From positions 318,499,456 to 318,563,455 of the forward strand of contig NC_081407.1 of assembly GCF_030272615.1 (NCBI RefSeq): a stretch of DNA of 64,000 nt. Reading direction: 5' to 3'. Shown here piece after piece: positions 12,220-23,253 of the stretch. This DNA comes from Cryptomeria japonica (Eukaryota > Streptophyta > Pinopsida > Cupressales > Cupressaceae). A program made the translations under genes and the position numbers. Within the stretch, counting starts at the first letter, position 1. Each line of letters opens with the position of its first letter. Below the pieces are notes generated by a model. That model saw only the letters and a list, made by a program, of their open reading frames with translations. It was not told the DNA's origin and did not search any database.

Positions 12220-13034
12220 CACAATTGGGGCATCTTTTTGTCAGTTTTAGGGTTTGTTCCTACGGGCTACATTTCCTTGTTTTATGGCCAAATTCGGGTG
12301 TACTTTATCTATTTTACCCTATCCTACCCTTGTCCCCCCTTTTCAGGTCCTTTGCATGCAATTTTGAACCTAAATTGAGTCTTACATGCACAATTGCACT
12401 TGTGTCTTGCCTCTTGCACCTGTGTACCCTTACACAAGTGCAAAATACCTGACACAAGCGTAAGATTCGCTCTGCACAGGCGCATAAGTCAGTTTCTGCA
12501 TCCCTTGTGGGCCCCGCAATGTCCCGCAAGCAATCAAAAGTCATGAAATTGAAAACATGGGTTTTTGAGATCCATACCGCTGCTCCTGCATCGTCCGGTC
12601 GTCTGAATGTGCGTACACGTTCTCCAAGGTGATCCGCCATTGGAATGTTCGCCATCTCTCTGCAAGTGTCCTTGTCCAGAGCACCAAATCCTCCTCTTTA
12701 GCTAGTGCAAATGAGCAATTTTCCACCTCTTGGTCTCATTTATAGCTCTTTGTCATTGCATAGATGGACATGCGTCTTCTCCATGTTATGTTGGTCACGG
12801 TCTTGTGCACCTTAAATTGCTTGTCCTTCATGCATCCGATCTCCGATTGTCCGTCCGTTCGATCCTATCATTTTTATCGATCAATTGGCCTCTTTTCTAT
12901 ATGTTTCCGGCCAATTCCTCGAGGGGGAATGCATATGTCATTGTTATTGTCTGGGGCATTTTCATATGTCATTGTCAGCGTCCGAGGCATTTTCATTATT
13001 GTTCTTTGAAACAACGCTTAAAATTGCATTGTCT
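12220..13034. other. Region between the antisense PMD gene and the 3' LTR
   Basis: Probably 5' flank of the antisense PMD gene. It contains CACTTGTG-like short repeats at 12395-12450 and short open stretches on the minus strand that I do not recognise. It also has the duplicated phrase TTTTCATATGTCATTGTCAG or similar at 12940-12990. No conserved domain is visible. Confidence 0.4.
12739..12748 (-). promoter_or_regulatory. Possible TATA box for the antisense PMD transcript
   Basis: On the minus strand the sequence reads GCTATAAATG, a good plant TATA-box match, about 520 bp upstream of the PMD frame. The position would allow a 5' leader. No other promoter evidence can be seen, so this is weak. 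Confidence 0.25.
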
Positions 13035-13049
13035 CAAAGAGGGGCAAAA
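13035..13049 (+). other. Polypurine tract of the Tat element
   Basis: CAAAGAGGGGCAAAA lies directly before the LTR start TGTAGACACC. A G-rich purine run in this position primes plus-strand DNA synthesis and fixes the 3' LTR boundary. Confidence 0.8.
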
Positions 13050-14635
13050 TGTAGACACCTAAAAATGGTCAACGCTTGCGGAGTCATACTTTAACATTTG
13101 CGCATTGCCTCATTTTAGGTTTTTGTGCCGCATTACCATTTCTCCTATGTCACGCACTTGGTTTTTATCATTTGCGAGCATCGAGTCATTCTTCTACATT
13201 CTTCATTCTGTCTCGCTTTCAAATTTGGTCTTGTCGACAACACTATCCAATCATGATTTTGATCGATTTTATCCTATCGCATCAATCTGTGTGCTAATTT
13301 GTTATCATTTTGGACATTGTCAATCCTAATTAGGGTTTTGTCCTCTTATTAATCTTATCATTAATCTCATCATTTTGGACATCGTCAATCCTAATTAGGG
13401 TTTTGTCCTCTTATCGATTTGTCATTAATCTTTATCATTTTCAATCTTGTCATTTTGCGATCGATTTGTCATCGGTCGTTGTCATGTTCGATCTTGTCAT
13501 TTTGCGATCAATTTGTCATCGATCGTGGTCATTTTTAATCTTGTCATCTTGCAATCTATTTATCATCAATCCTTGTCCTCTTGTCAATTTTGTCATTTTG
13601 CGATCATTTCGCTATCGATCATTGTCTATCACAATTATGTCAATTTGGATCAATTTGTCATTGTTCCTCGTCAATTGGCACATTTATCAATCAAATCATT
13701 TATCACATTGGTCCTTTGTTAAATCAAAATCATGATCGACATTAATTATCTTCAATCAAGACCTAATTGTCATCCTCGCATTGCTAATTCACCTTCTAGG
13801 GTTTTGTGATTTAGTCATTTAACCTTGCTTATCATTTTCTTCCTTTAGGATTAATAAATTACTTATTTATCCTAAGTCTTCTCATTACAATTAAATCTTC
13901 ATTTAATTGGCTAATTATTCCTCTTTGTGAATTAATTAATAAATGAAAGATTATTAATTAATTTACCTAATTTCAAATTCCTAATTTTCATCAATTTCAA
14001 TTTTCTAATTTTCTTAATTCCTAATTTCAAATTCCTCCTATTTCTCTCCTACATTCATGGAAATGACATAGAAATTTGTCATAATTTGTCATAATTGACA
14101 ATCAATCAATTCTTGACATAGAAATTTGTCATAAATTGTCATAAATTCTTGACATAGAATTTGTCATAAATTGTCATAAATCTTTGCATAGCAATTTGTC
14201 ATAGACATGTCATAATTTTGCTATTCTTGATTTGAATTTCCATTCGAATCACTATCATGCTAATTTGTTCATCTCTCCAATTCTTCTATAAATTGGATGA
14301 TCTTCATCAATCAAGGCTAATTGGTAATTGATAATCAGGCTATCGAATCTAAGCTTCTAGTACTCTTGATCAAAAATCTCGTCTACTTGCTTTCAATTGT
14401 GTGTGCACTTGTAGGTGAGATCCACAACTATTTGGAGAGGAAAGAAGAACAATGGAGCCGCATGAAGGAGCATTCAAATCGTGTCTATGGTTTGCATAAT
14501 TTCTAGTTTTGTATGCTTTGTTTTCATGTCTCTATTGAATGTGTCTTAGGATAGATTCATTGCAATGAATGCATTTGTGATTGAGCTATTACGTTTATCT
14601 TTGCTTGTGATGATTTCCTATTTCCTAACGTACAG
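13050..14635 (+). repeat. 3' LTR of the Tat element
   Basis: Begins TGTAGACACC right after the polypurine tract and ends at about 14635 (ACGTACA), giving roughly 1.59 kb with TG...CA ends. A TATA-like TATAAATT at 14287 would mark the U3/R boundary. The U3 part is unusual: it is built from many GTCATTTTGCGATCGAT- and TTGTCATAA-like words (13430-13640 and 14060-14210). The end is inferred, because the matching 5' LTR is not in the window. Confidence 0.7.
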
Positions 14636-14645
14636 GTACTACTCA

Positions 14646-16617
14646 TTAGCCTCAGAATCCACCTACATTTGTTTCAGGTTCAAATCCACAACCACCACCA
14701 CATCATGGTATTCCCATTGGTGGTGAATCAAGTACCACTGCCACTGGTGGGGAATCTGGGGATAGTATTCCTATTATTGGTCAGTCAAGTGCCGCTGTGA
14801 TTGGTGGTGTTGGCATGGGTACTACTACTGATACTAGTTGTCTTGGTGTTGGACAAGGGCAACAACAAAACATCTCTCGCAAGAGGCCACTAGAGGTAGA
14901 TACTCAATCTCATACAATTGAGAATCCTATATCAAGTGCCACTGACACTACAAATCAATCATTTGCAGCTTCAGATCACACACCTCAAAAGACTATGAAA
15001 ACTACACATGAAAGTGTCAGTGGGAGTGGGACAACATCAGGAACAGTTGTTGGTAATCCTGGTCAAGCATTAGTTAAAACCACAGGAATAAGTGGAATTG
15101 GAGCCTATGGTATTCCTATGTCACCTTTCAAACATTCAATTTCTTAAGCAAGCCCAGATTTTCAATTTCGTGATTACTATGAAAAATATGAACACACAAC
15201 AAAAGAAAATAAAGAAAAAAAGAAATCATTTCATAGGGTTTCCGTGTCTGAAGTTGTAAACGAACAGCCTACAAGGAACAAGGTATTTCCAACATATGAC
15301 CCACAAAAAGATATGATGGAGTTCATGGTTGTTATGCCCTCGACCCCATCTAAAGATAAAAATCCACCACATAGTTAGATAGATCCCTCTCAATTTCAAG
15401 TTAGCACCCTCCAAATGGATTTTTACAAAGTACATAATGTGGACAAAATTAGTGTGTCAAAAAGGACTAACGAAGTGGTCTACGCTTCACTGCTAAAGGT
15501 GGAGAGAGAAAAAAATAAACTGGAGAAACAAATAGAAAAGTTATAGGCAAACGTGGAAAACAAAAAATCAAGGAGGAAAGCAGTAGATAGCAAGTGCAAT
15601 GATTTACAGAAAATGATAAAAAATTTGGGCTCTGCAATAGAAATTGCAAAGCAGGAGAAGAAGGATGCAGAATTGAAGGACCTGACAGAAAAACTGGATA
15701 AAAGCAATAAAAAAATTGTTGAGGAAAAAGCTAGTTTTCAAAAATTATACAAAAGTTATGGGTCTGCTGTCGTTGAAATGAGAAAATTACAGGACCTATT
15801 GGATCATGGGAAGGAAAAAGAAAAACATTTGCAAGAGGAAGTAGAGGAAGAAAGAAAAAAATGTGCACAAATGAAAGAAGACCTACACAATGCAAATGAT
15901 AAAATAAAAACTTTGGAGGATAGATTGAAAGATAATATGAAAAATACAACGAAGTATATACAAGAAAACATTTGGCGGCAAATAATGCAGAAGAGTGAGA
16001 AGTTGTGTGAATAGTTTCAATTGACCGAAAGTATGAGACTAATTTTTATAAAAGTCAAAGGGCACTATGAGAAGAGCATACATGTTTATTCAAAAGAGGA
16101 AATGGCAAAAAAGATTCTGAAAGTAGTCTATAGTTCCAATGATAGCTACTTGGCATCCAAGGGAATTAAGAGTCGCATTGATGCCACAGTTAAGACATCA
16201 TCTATCATTCAAAAATGCCAGAACCTAAGGGAAACAACATAAGTTATAGAAAGTTGTGGAAAAAAGATAGTGAAGCTGCAAGAAAAGAAAAATAATTTGA
16301 TTAAAGTTGGTTTGCCTAAGCCTATTGACACATCAAATAAATTCATTGGAGAAGAAGCTTACAAAAAAAGCATGGAAATAAAAATGAAGTCTGATTTAGA
16401 CTTGCTTCCAAAGGACACAACTCCCAAAAGCTTTCAGGAATTCATCCAACCATTTACAACTCTAAATTCGGTATTGAATGAAATAGTGATGTCAAGTAAA
16501 TCTTCTAAATATGGTATGTTGATAAAGTTGGAGTTGACTTTCTATAGTTTACAAAATATTGACCTTCCATCAGACGAAGAGTGGAGCACCCAACAAAAAC
16601 TAGCACAAAATTCTTAA
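14646..16617 (+). pseudogene. Unrecognised coiled-coil protein gene, decayed, convergent with hAT-like gene
   Basis: I do not recognise this family. One frame runs from about 14646 to a TAA at 16615, roughly 655 codons. Stops at 15145, 15376, 15544, 16012 and 16240 all fit CAA or CAG turned to TAA or TAG, and there is no frameshift. The N-terminal ~170 codons are Gly/Ser/Thr-rich and low in complexity, with a basic K-R-P motif near 14881. From about 15480 to 15990 it is strongly charged with heptad-like Leu/Ile spacing, a probable coiled coil. The C-terminal third (16021-16614) looks globular and helical. A TTTCAG at 14679 could be a splice acceptor. It starts right at the end of the Tat LTR, so its 5' end may have been cut off by that insertion. 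It faces the hAT-like gene 1.05 kb away. Confidence 0.5.
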
Positions 16618-17667
16618 GAATCGTAGTATGTATTGCACAATTTTCTTCTTTTATTCTTAATTTCAAGGTTTTATGTTTTTTTTGTTTGCTATTTTGCTAA
16701 TCCAGCCTATGAATCTATGATGCACTCGCTATTTTTGTTTTGCTAATCCATCCTATGAATCTATTTTATGAATAGGAAAAAAGAAGCACTTGCTATTGCT
16801 ATTTTGCTAATCTAGCCTAACAGTGCAAAACTTCAGCCAGTAAATTTGTATTCTCAAATTCTCCCTTGCTTTAACATTTATGCATTTCTCTATTTCTGAT
16901 TAGTAGGTTTTAGGCACTGCTATTATCTATGTTTAATTTCCCATGGCATGAATTAATATTTAATTTTGAACTCTATTTTTTGAACAGGAGACATCAAACA
17001 TGTAGCAGATGTTAAATTGCTAATACGGCCTATGATGGCCATATAAATCTGTGTTGAGTTTGTGATTTTGGTGTTTAGTGTTCACATGTTGCAAACTTGC
17101 AATTCGACCTGAAGCTGTTGTTGCTCCCTTGTTTCTATAATAGGGAATTCAGGGTCATTTGCAAAGGGTTCTGAAACTTTGTATTCACTTTTGCATGGAC
17201 ATTGGAGAATCACACAAGAGTTGTTGTTACTCTCTTGTTTCTATAAAAGGGAATTTGGGGTCATTTTCAAAGGGTTCTGAAACTTTGTATTCACTTTTGC
17301 AATTGGCATGGAGAATCACACAGATTGGTGTATTAGTATTGAATGAATTGTATCATATGGCTATATTTTGAAAGAACTAATAAAAATCTAAGTTCTCGAC
17401 ATGTGTGTTACTATTGAATGAATTGTATCATATGGTTCTGAAGTGTATCACACATATTTGAGACTCAAACATGTATAAATAAACAATAAACATCTATGTA
17501 TCAATAAACACATTATGGTTTTTTTATTATTATGCTATTTTAAATCTGGAAATAGAAAGTTGAAAAATACAATTACAAATCAATATTAAATTCTAATTGC
17601 AAAAAGTAATATGCTTTTGTAATATGAATGATGAGATACACTAATAAGATTAATAAATACCAATCTC
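16618..17667. other. Intergenic stretch between the two convergent decayed genes
   Basis: AT-rich, with no coding potential seen. It holds three diverged copies of a segment like TTTTGCTAATCCAGCCTATG (about 16691, 16737 and 16801) and a ~106-bp tandem duplication (17119-17322). It presumably contains the 3' ends of both flanking transcripts. Confidence 0.5.
17119..17322 (+). repeat. Two-copy ~106-bp tandem repeat
   Basis: The block beginning near TTGTTTCTATAA at 17129 recurs at 17235. It includes the shared AGGGTTCTGAAACTTTGTAT, and the copies differ by small substitutions and a short indel. No function is evident. Confidence 0.75.
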
Positions 17668-20390
17668 TTACAGTTGCCATTCATCCTCATCAAATTCAGT
17701 GCTTTCTTGATTCTTGTCTGTGGTTTCTTCACTCTGAGTCTAAGTCTGCATATCTTCGTTGAACTGCATCTCAATGCTACCAATAGGTCCAATAGTCCCA
17801 CTGGCACTTTGGTTTGAAGTGTTGCCCAAACCTCTTCTTTCACCTTTGGACCTCCATATTTGCAGTGCCCTATCATAAGGAAAAGTGTGGACATCATACC
17901 TAGATGTATAGAGCCTCAAGCAATTTTCCAAATTTTTGTCTAGTTTGTTTCTTAGCTTTGATTTTAGGAACCCGAAAGCACTGAAAACTCTCCCATCTTC
18001 CACCAAACCCAATATCATGGTAAGACATAAATCAACAAGATTCACATATTCTGGCATTGAATCACGCAAGGCTACGTTCTCAGCTATATATTTCCAAAGC
18101 CTTGTTACTAATCTCTCTTCGCAAGGGTTCTCCATTTTGGCATATTGTTCTTTCATAGTGTATGCAAAATGAGATGATTGCTCTCGAAGATGAGTTTCAT
18201 CTAATATTCCATTTATAGTTACTCCATTCAATTCTCTAGATATACAAAATTGTTTTATCAAAGTCAGTAGCTTACTTCAAAAATTAGATGCACTGTTGAG
18301 GCTCCAATAATGAGGAAACACAATAGACATGGCTTGAAGTAGGTTGTCAGGAGGGAATCTGCTTCTAATTTGTGAGGAAAGATCATATGCAATTTTCTTC
18401 ACATAAGTAGTTACAGTCTCAACAATCTTGTTGAAATCTTCCTTTGTAACTCTTGCTAGTTTCTTCTTGGGGCGCTTTCCTGGTTCCTCGGGGTCGACTG
18501 TGGCAAAGAAGTGCATTGGTATCTCAACTCCCCGTACATTGGCACATACCTCCCCATCTGCACCGATTTGTAAAAAGTTATCGGGATTGTTCAAATCTGT
18601 GAGTGTCCGCCACTTAACAAATTTTTCATCAAATAGTGTTGGTTGATTTCGATAGAGATTGTCGAGGGTCATGCATGTCATCTTACGCAACGTAGAATAT
18701 TCTACAATATACAGAGCTCTTTTTTGGGCAACCTTCATAATATTCCTCATTTCCTCTAGCATTGGCAGAAGAGCTACTAAAGTTAAGAGTGTCTCTAAAT
18801 TACTTAACCTGCCAAGAAGTTCAAGAAATTTCGGTTGATCTAATTCGTCGCGAGTTGTGTGAAATAGCCCAATCAAGGATGGATATTCTGAAAACACTCG
18901 ATGCGTTGGACCATACAAAGAGATCCATCTGGTATCATTATCTTTGAGAAGCTTGTTCTCATCAGTTAATCCATCAGCAAAGTGTTGAAATTCCATAAAT
19001 CACTTGGGACTTCGACAAAAGTGTGAGTAGAGCTCTCTGATTAAAATTTCAATTTTTTTAACTGAAGCAAACTTGCTCACAATTCCAAAAGATAGATTCA
19101 TTCTGTGAGCCATGCAGTGAATTGCAGTAATGTACGGTGCAAATGAAGTTTCAATCTTTGTACAAAGACCGTTCCTGTGACCTTGCATTACTAAAGCTCC
19201 ATTTGCTCCAACACAAACCAATTTTTTGGCTACTGTCATGTCATCCATACCTCCATATTCAATTAAACTTCTCTTTACTAGTTGAAATAAATTTTCCGTT
19301 GTCGCACTCTCCTTCATTTTAGCAACAGATAGTAGATGAGGTTGGTGGGTATGATTCTCTACAATATAAACATGCATGCATACCCATGAAGTATTGTCTA
19401 CTGCCGTAACTTCGTCTAAAGAAAATGCACTGAAGTTTGACTCTCTTATTTTTTCCTGTACATCTTCTTTTTCAACCTTAGCAAGACAACTTGCCCATTC
19501 CCATCCACTGTTTACTGACCAGTGTCTATTAGGATAGTTAGGAACTTTCAAAAAGTGTAATAAACCACTAATTGATGGGAAATCTATCATAGCACACCCT
19601 CTGCTCAAAATATGAAAAACAATGCTTAACTGAACAACTTTTCCCAGTTGTTCTATTTGCATTGCTTTTCCAAAAACAACTTCAATAGAACCTTTAACTT
19701 CCACAGGCTTCATCTGTAATTTCTCATGAAAATAATACTCTTCGGCATTCCTCACATGCTTACATTCCTCCTTTGTTTTCCATCTTATCACTGATTTTTC
19801 AACCCTGTCTATCATTTGTTTTTCATAAACTTTACCCATATGCTTTTCTATGGTGTCAAATTTTAGCTGCAACCTAATTTCCTTGTTATGTTTCCAAGTG
19901 CAAATCTTACACTTACATTCTATTGGAGGCTCGCCTTCAATTGGATTCTCCACTGGTTCAATAAATGGATACTTTAATGCCCAATTAATTTGAGAATTTC
20001 TCACCGACATATCCCACTCCCGATCCTTTTTTGATTGTGGTTCACCCTTTTTTGATATGGTTTTTCTTTTCCCCTTCCGTGCATTATCATCAATGGCATT
20101 ATCACCCAAGTCAATTATATCATTCCAACTAACTTGGGTATCTACCATATAATCTTCTTCAAGGTCATCCTGATCTGAGATATCAGGTTCACCGCCGACT
20201 TCAACATGCGGTGCAGGTGGCGAATTTTGTACTTGTACTTGTGATGATGTACCTTCCTGATTTTCATCACAATCTTTTCCAATGCCAAAGTACGAAGACA
20301 ACGTTCTTCTTTTTGTTGGCCTCTCCTGGCCTTCCCCACATTCAGGGTTCCTACCCCTCTTCCTGTTCGACAGTTCCAATGAAATAAAGG
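17668..20390 (-). pseudogene. hAT-like transposase gene (BED-like finger, RNase H fold, hAT C-terminal region), decayed
   Basis: Transposase or transposase-derived protein of the hAT type, close in look to the KIAA1586/ZMYM-like branch. N-terminal K-R-R-T-L-S-S-Y-F-G (about 20310) is followed by an acidic stretch and a basic stretch. A BED-like finger comes next (C-K-C-K-I-C then H-M-G-K, about 19915-19835). The RNase H-like core has L-D-E-V-T (about 19430-19415), V-M-Q-G-H-R-N-G-L (about 19195-19170), C-M-A-H-R-M-N-L (about 19120-19095) and T-R-W-I-S (about 18930-18915). The hAT dimerisation-like tail is at 18060-17930 (F-S-A-F-G-F-L-K-S-K-L-R-N). All parts share one frame ending in TAA at 17668. 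Stops at 19000, 18277 and 17740 fit CGA or CAG with C-to-T. The exon start at 20390 follows a good acceptor (TTTTTTTGGCAG). Confidence 0.75.
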
Positions 20391-20560
20391 CTGCCAAAAA
20401 AATATCAATTTGTTGAAGAAGCAATAATAGACTATAATGTATAATATACCACTTCAAAAATATGATTGCTCACCTTTAGGCTTTAGGTCACTAGCAGTCG
20501 CCAATGCAGTCAACAACAATGATTTTCCTTGGTCTGAAACTTTGCTATTGATCAGAATTC
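20391..20560 (-). other. Probable first intron and upstream exon of the hAT-like gene
   Basis: A donor GTGAGC at 20473-20468 and an acceptor ending at 20391 bound an 83-bp intron. Splicing keeps the frame: the codon is G|CC, and the exon ending at 20474 reads ...A-S-D-L-K-P-K into A-F-I-S-L-E-L. The upstream exon is open back to about 20546, where an in-frame TGA occurs. The true start codon was not found. Confidence 0.4.
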
Positions 20561-20638
20561 AGAGCCTAGACCCCACCAGATTGTGTTGAGATAGATCTGA
20601 TCTTTGCATGTATTTAAATTTTATACCAATCCTTATAT

Positions 20639-21073
20639 GGCGAATTCCGCAGGAATTTTATATGGTATACAAATATATTTGGCGAATCCCGCGTAACTAT
20701 AACACGACTTATGTAATTTACGAGGTGATTATAGGTCATCCAAATACGACTTGTGTAATTTTTGAGGCGATTATAGGTCGTCCAAATAATAGGTGAATAC
20801 AATATAATTGGCGAAAGTTGGGGTGAATGGAGACACGCGTCGACAAGATGTCGGGCGAATTGGGTCCCCTTGGCTAACAAATCTTCACATGCCTATAGGC
20901 GAATTAAGGTCATCTATTAAGGCAACCTCAGAGAGTGTAGGCGAAACAATTAAATTTACCGTCTGTCCACCATATATTGTATTGGCGAAATCATTGGATA
21001 GAAACATTTAATTGCATAAAACATATGGTGATCGAGTTGTGACTTTGACGGAAAATGATAATGTTCTGGCGAT
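20639..21073 (+). repeat. Phased array of 11 GGCGAA-type words, ~43-bp period
   Basis: GGCGAA or a one-base variant (GGTGAT, GGCGAT) starts at 20639, 20681, 20724, 20766, 20810, 20854, 20898, 20940, 20984, 21027 and 21068. The spacing is 41-44 bp throughout. The sequence between the words is almost unrelated from unit to unit, apart from two neighbouring units sharing ATTATAGGTC. So the short word and its phase are what has been kept. Extra words follow at 21101, 21133 and 21142, the last two forming ATTCGCCA-t-TGGCGAAT. Confidence 0.8.
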
Positions 21074-21639
21074 GTGGCCACCCTCGGTCGGTACAAAATA
21101 TTCGCCATTTCTGACATGGCCGACATGAAAAATTCGCCATTGGCGAATATTCACCACTAAAGTAAACTTTGGTTCTTGAGTCATATTACAATTTGCAATA
21201 CTATAGTTGTCATTGATGATTTTTGATATTGTATTCCTTGAATTTGTCAATCAGAATGGATACTTATTTCATATTTTTAATTGTGAATTTGAATTATTAG
21301 TAAACAATTGAATTATTATTAAATTGGTTCCACATTATGTTGAACATGAAATGCAACAATTTGTGTCACAAGATCCATAAAATTATTCATATTGCATAAT
21401 TGTTAGAACCTTTCTACTGTTCTACATTAAATGCTTAACATGATGTTCATGGCGATTAGGGTTTTGTGTTTCTTTTTTGTCTTAGTTGGCTAGTAAACCA
21501 AAGTTTTTGTGCATTGAAAATCTGAGTTGTCCTCTCTTTATTTGTCCATGTCAATGTCAAGTGTGGTCAAACGGTTGGTCAGACAATGAGACATGTTTAA
21601 TGTTTCATCTCTAACTCACAGATAAATTTAATGTTTAAC

Positions 21640-22640
21640 AATTTAATTGGCGAGTTAGCGAGTGTTGGTTTGGGTTTAAATCGCGAGGTCTCTAGTTTTT
21701 TGGGTGTTAGCATTTTATGTTAGCGAGCTGGAGATTGTTAATGAAATTACTTTGGTCGCGAGGTCTCAAATTGGTTTGATGTCATGCATTATAGCCGCGA
21801 GAGTTAGCTAGTAAGTCATTAATGGTTTGTGTGCCACTAATCACGCTTGTTTATGAAGGTAATACTAATTGACATAAAACATCAATTTTTGTTGGTACTT
21901 GCTGGGTCACTACGGTCAAGAGATAAATAGTTTTGAGATTTTATGGTTATTGCTAGCTCACAGGTCCTTTATCATCAAGTTAGTTTAAGTCGCGAGCTTG
22001 CAAGTACTGGGAGATTTTAGTTGTCGCTGCCTCGCAAGATGTTTTGCACTTGACCATTTTATGTTGCGAGGTTGCGACTAGGTGTGATTTTATGTTATCG
22101 CAAGGTCGTGAGGTGTTCACGGTTAAGTCATTTTAATTTGTGATCATGCGATGTGGTTGGTATCGTAGCTTAGTTGGTTTCGTCGCTTGCTCATAGGTTT
22201 TCAAGTTGTTTAGCATTTTATGTTGCGATCCGGCAATAGGTAAGTTTTGGTCTCATTTTGTGGTTATCGCATGCTTGCAGGTTTGTATGTCTTAAGTCAA
22301 AAAGTGTTGCGAGCATGCGATGGCGATTAAATGTCTTGTTGTTGCGGGATCGCAAGGATTTAAGTCAAGTTTTGAGTTGCGAGCTTGCGATGAAATAAGT
22401 TGTTTTGTTATATTTGTAGTGGTCGCCAACTCGCAGGTAAAGAAAGAATATTACAAATGTTGTTGCGAGGTTGCGACTGAAGGGCTTGGTGAAGATCAAT
22501 GGTTGTCGCTCACTCGCGTGATTCTTTAAGGATTCATAAAAGGGGTTGCGAGCTTGCAATTAAGAGGATTTGGTAGCATTGTTGGTAACTCGTCGGTTAC
22601 TTTCTAAATTGTTATAACCGGTTGCACGTGTGCGATTAAA
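21640..22640 (+). repeat. Array of GCGA dyads in alternating orientation, ~40-bp spacing (~79-bp unit)
   Basis: A motif near GTTGCGAGCTTGCGAT (two TGCGA half-sites in direct repeat) occurs at about 21987, 22063, 22139, 22222, 22309, 22377, 22463, 22546 and 22621. Roughly midway between these comes the opposite-strand form, such as TCGCCAACTCGCAGG at 22425 and GTCGCTCACTCGCGTG at 22504. Single copies (TCGCGAGGTCTC at 21681 and 21756) extend the pattern to 21646. Spacer sequence is strongly diverged. The only open frames here are short and not convincing as genes. Confidence 0.75.
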
Positions 22641-22710
22641 GATGGGGATTGACACGTGGACTTGTTTGCTGGGTTCTGTAAAATTTTTACCATGTGTTTT
22701 AATGACTTAA

Positions 22711-23057
22711 TATCTTGAAATCACCAATATATTTTTTTATGGTTTGAAAATATCTTGAAATCGCCAATATTTTATTTTTATGGTTTGAAAATAGGTTGAA
22801 ATCGCCAATTTTTTTTTTAATGGTTTGAAAATAGCTTGAAATCGCCAATGCAAATATTTTTCTGGTTTTAAAAACATTACAATTCACCCATGCAAATATT
22901 TTTTTGGTTTTAAAAACATTACAATTCGCCAGGATTTTTCACAAACTTTGAGCGATCACAGCTAATTCGCCAATGGAGATTATTATTTTTTCTTCGTAAA
23001 CGGCAAAAAATCGCCAGTAAAATTAAAATTTTCCTCGGAAATTATACAGCTTTCGCT
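22711..23057 (+). repeat. Phased array of TTCGCC/ATCGCC words, ~42-bp period, opposite to the first array
   Basis: TCGCC or TCACC starts at 22721, 22761, 22802, 22842, 22884, 22926, 22967 and 23011, with TCGCT at 23053, so spacing is 40-44 bp. These words are the reverse complement of the GGCGA words at 20639-21073, so the two outer arrays are inverted relative to each other. Here the spacers are better conserved: four units share CTTGAAATCGCCAAT and ATGGTTTGAAAA, and two share a 42-bp unit containing GGTTTTAAAAACATTACAAT. Confidence 0.85.
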
Positions 23058-23191
23058 AGGTTTTTACACCTTGTCCAAGGGGGGGGTTTCTTAAAGGTTT
23101 CCTTGTTAATTGCAACATATTTTGGCATCAACATGGGGAAATTTGAAAAGAGTTGAGAAACATCACATATCTTGATCTTTCTTCCCTCATG

Positions 23192-23253
23192 TTCCTTTTA
23201 GGAATGGGAAAAAAGATACCATATGTTATTGGTTTTTTTCTTCCTAAAAGGAA
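23192..23253 (+). repeat. Inverted repeat with 13-bp perfect arms
   Basis: TTCCTTTTAGGAA at 23192-23204 is the exact reverse complement of TTCCTAAAAGGAA at 23241-23253. The intervening sequence also pairs in part (GGGAAAAAA with TTTTTTTC). It would form a hairpin in DNA or RNA. Confidence 0.7.

Larger units (their letters stand above)
1..14635 (+). mobile_element. Tat-lineage Ty3/gypsy LTR retrotransposon, 5' LTR outside window
   Basis: The domain order gag, aspartic protease, reverse transcriptase, RNase H, a second (archaeal-type) RNase H, then integrase, with no chromodomain, is that of the Tat branch of plant Ty3/gypsy elements. A polypurine tract at 13035-13049 leads into an LTR that starts TGTAGACACC at 13050. 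Between integrase and the 3' LTR lies 4.3 kb that includes an antisense plant-mobile-domain reading frame. No primer-binding site or 5' LTR is seen, so the left end is outside the window and the target-site duplication cannot be checked. The right end (about 14635, at ACGTACA) is placed by the TG...CA rule only. The copy is old: gag-pol has ten in-frame stops. Confidence 0.88.

Noticed and set aside
20639-23057. CRISPR-like array because of regular repeat-spacer layout
   Set aside because: The constant words are only about 6-16 bases, change orientation, and lie in plant nuclear DNA with no cas genes. CRISPR is not a sensible reading.
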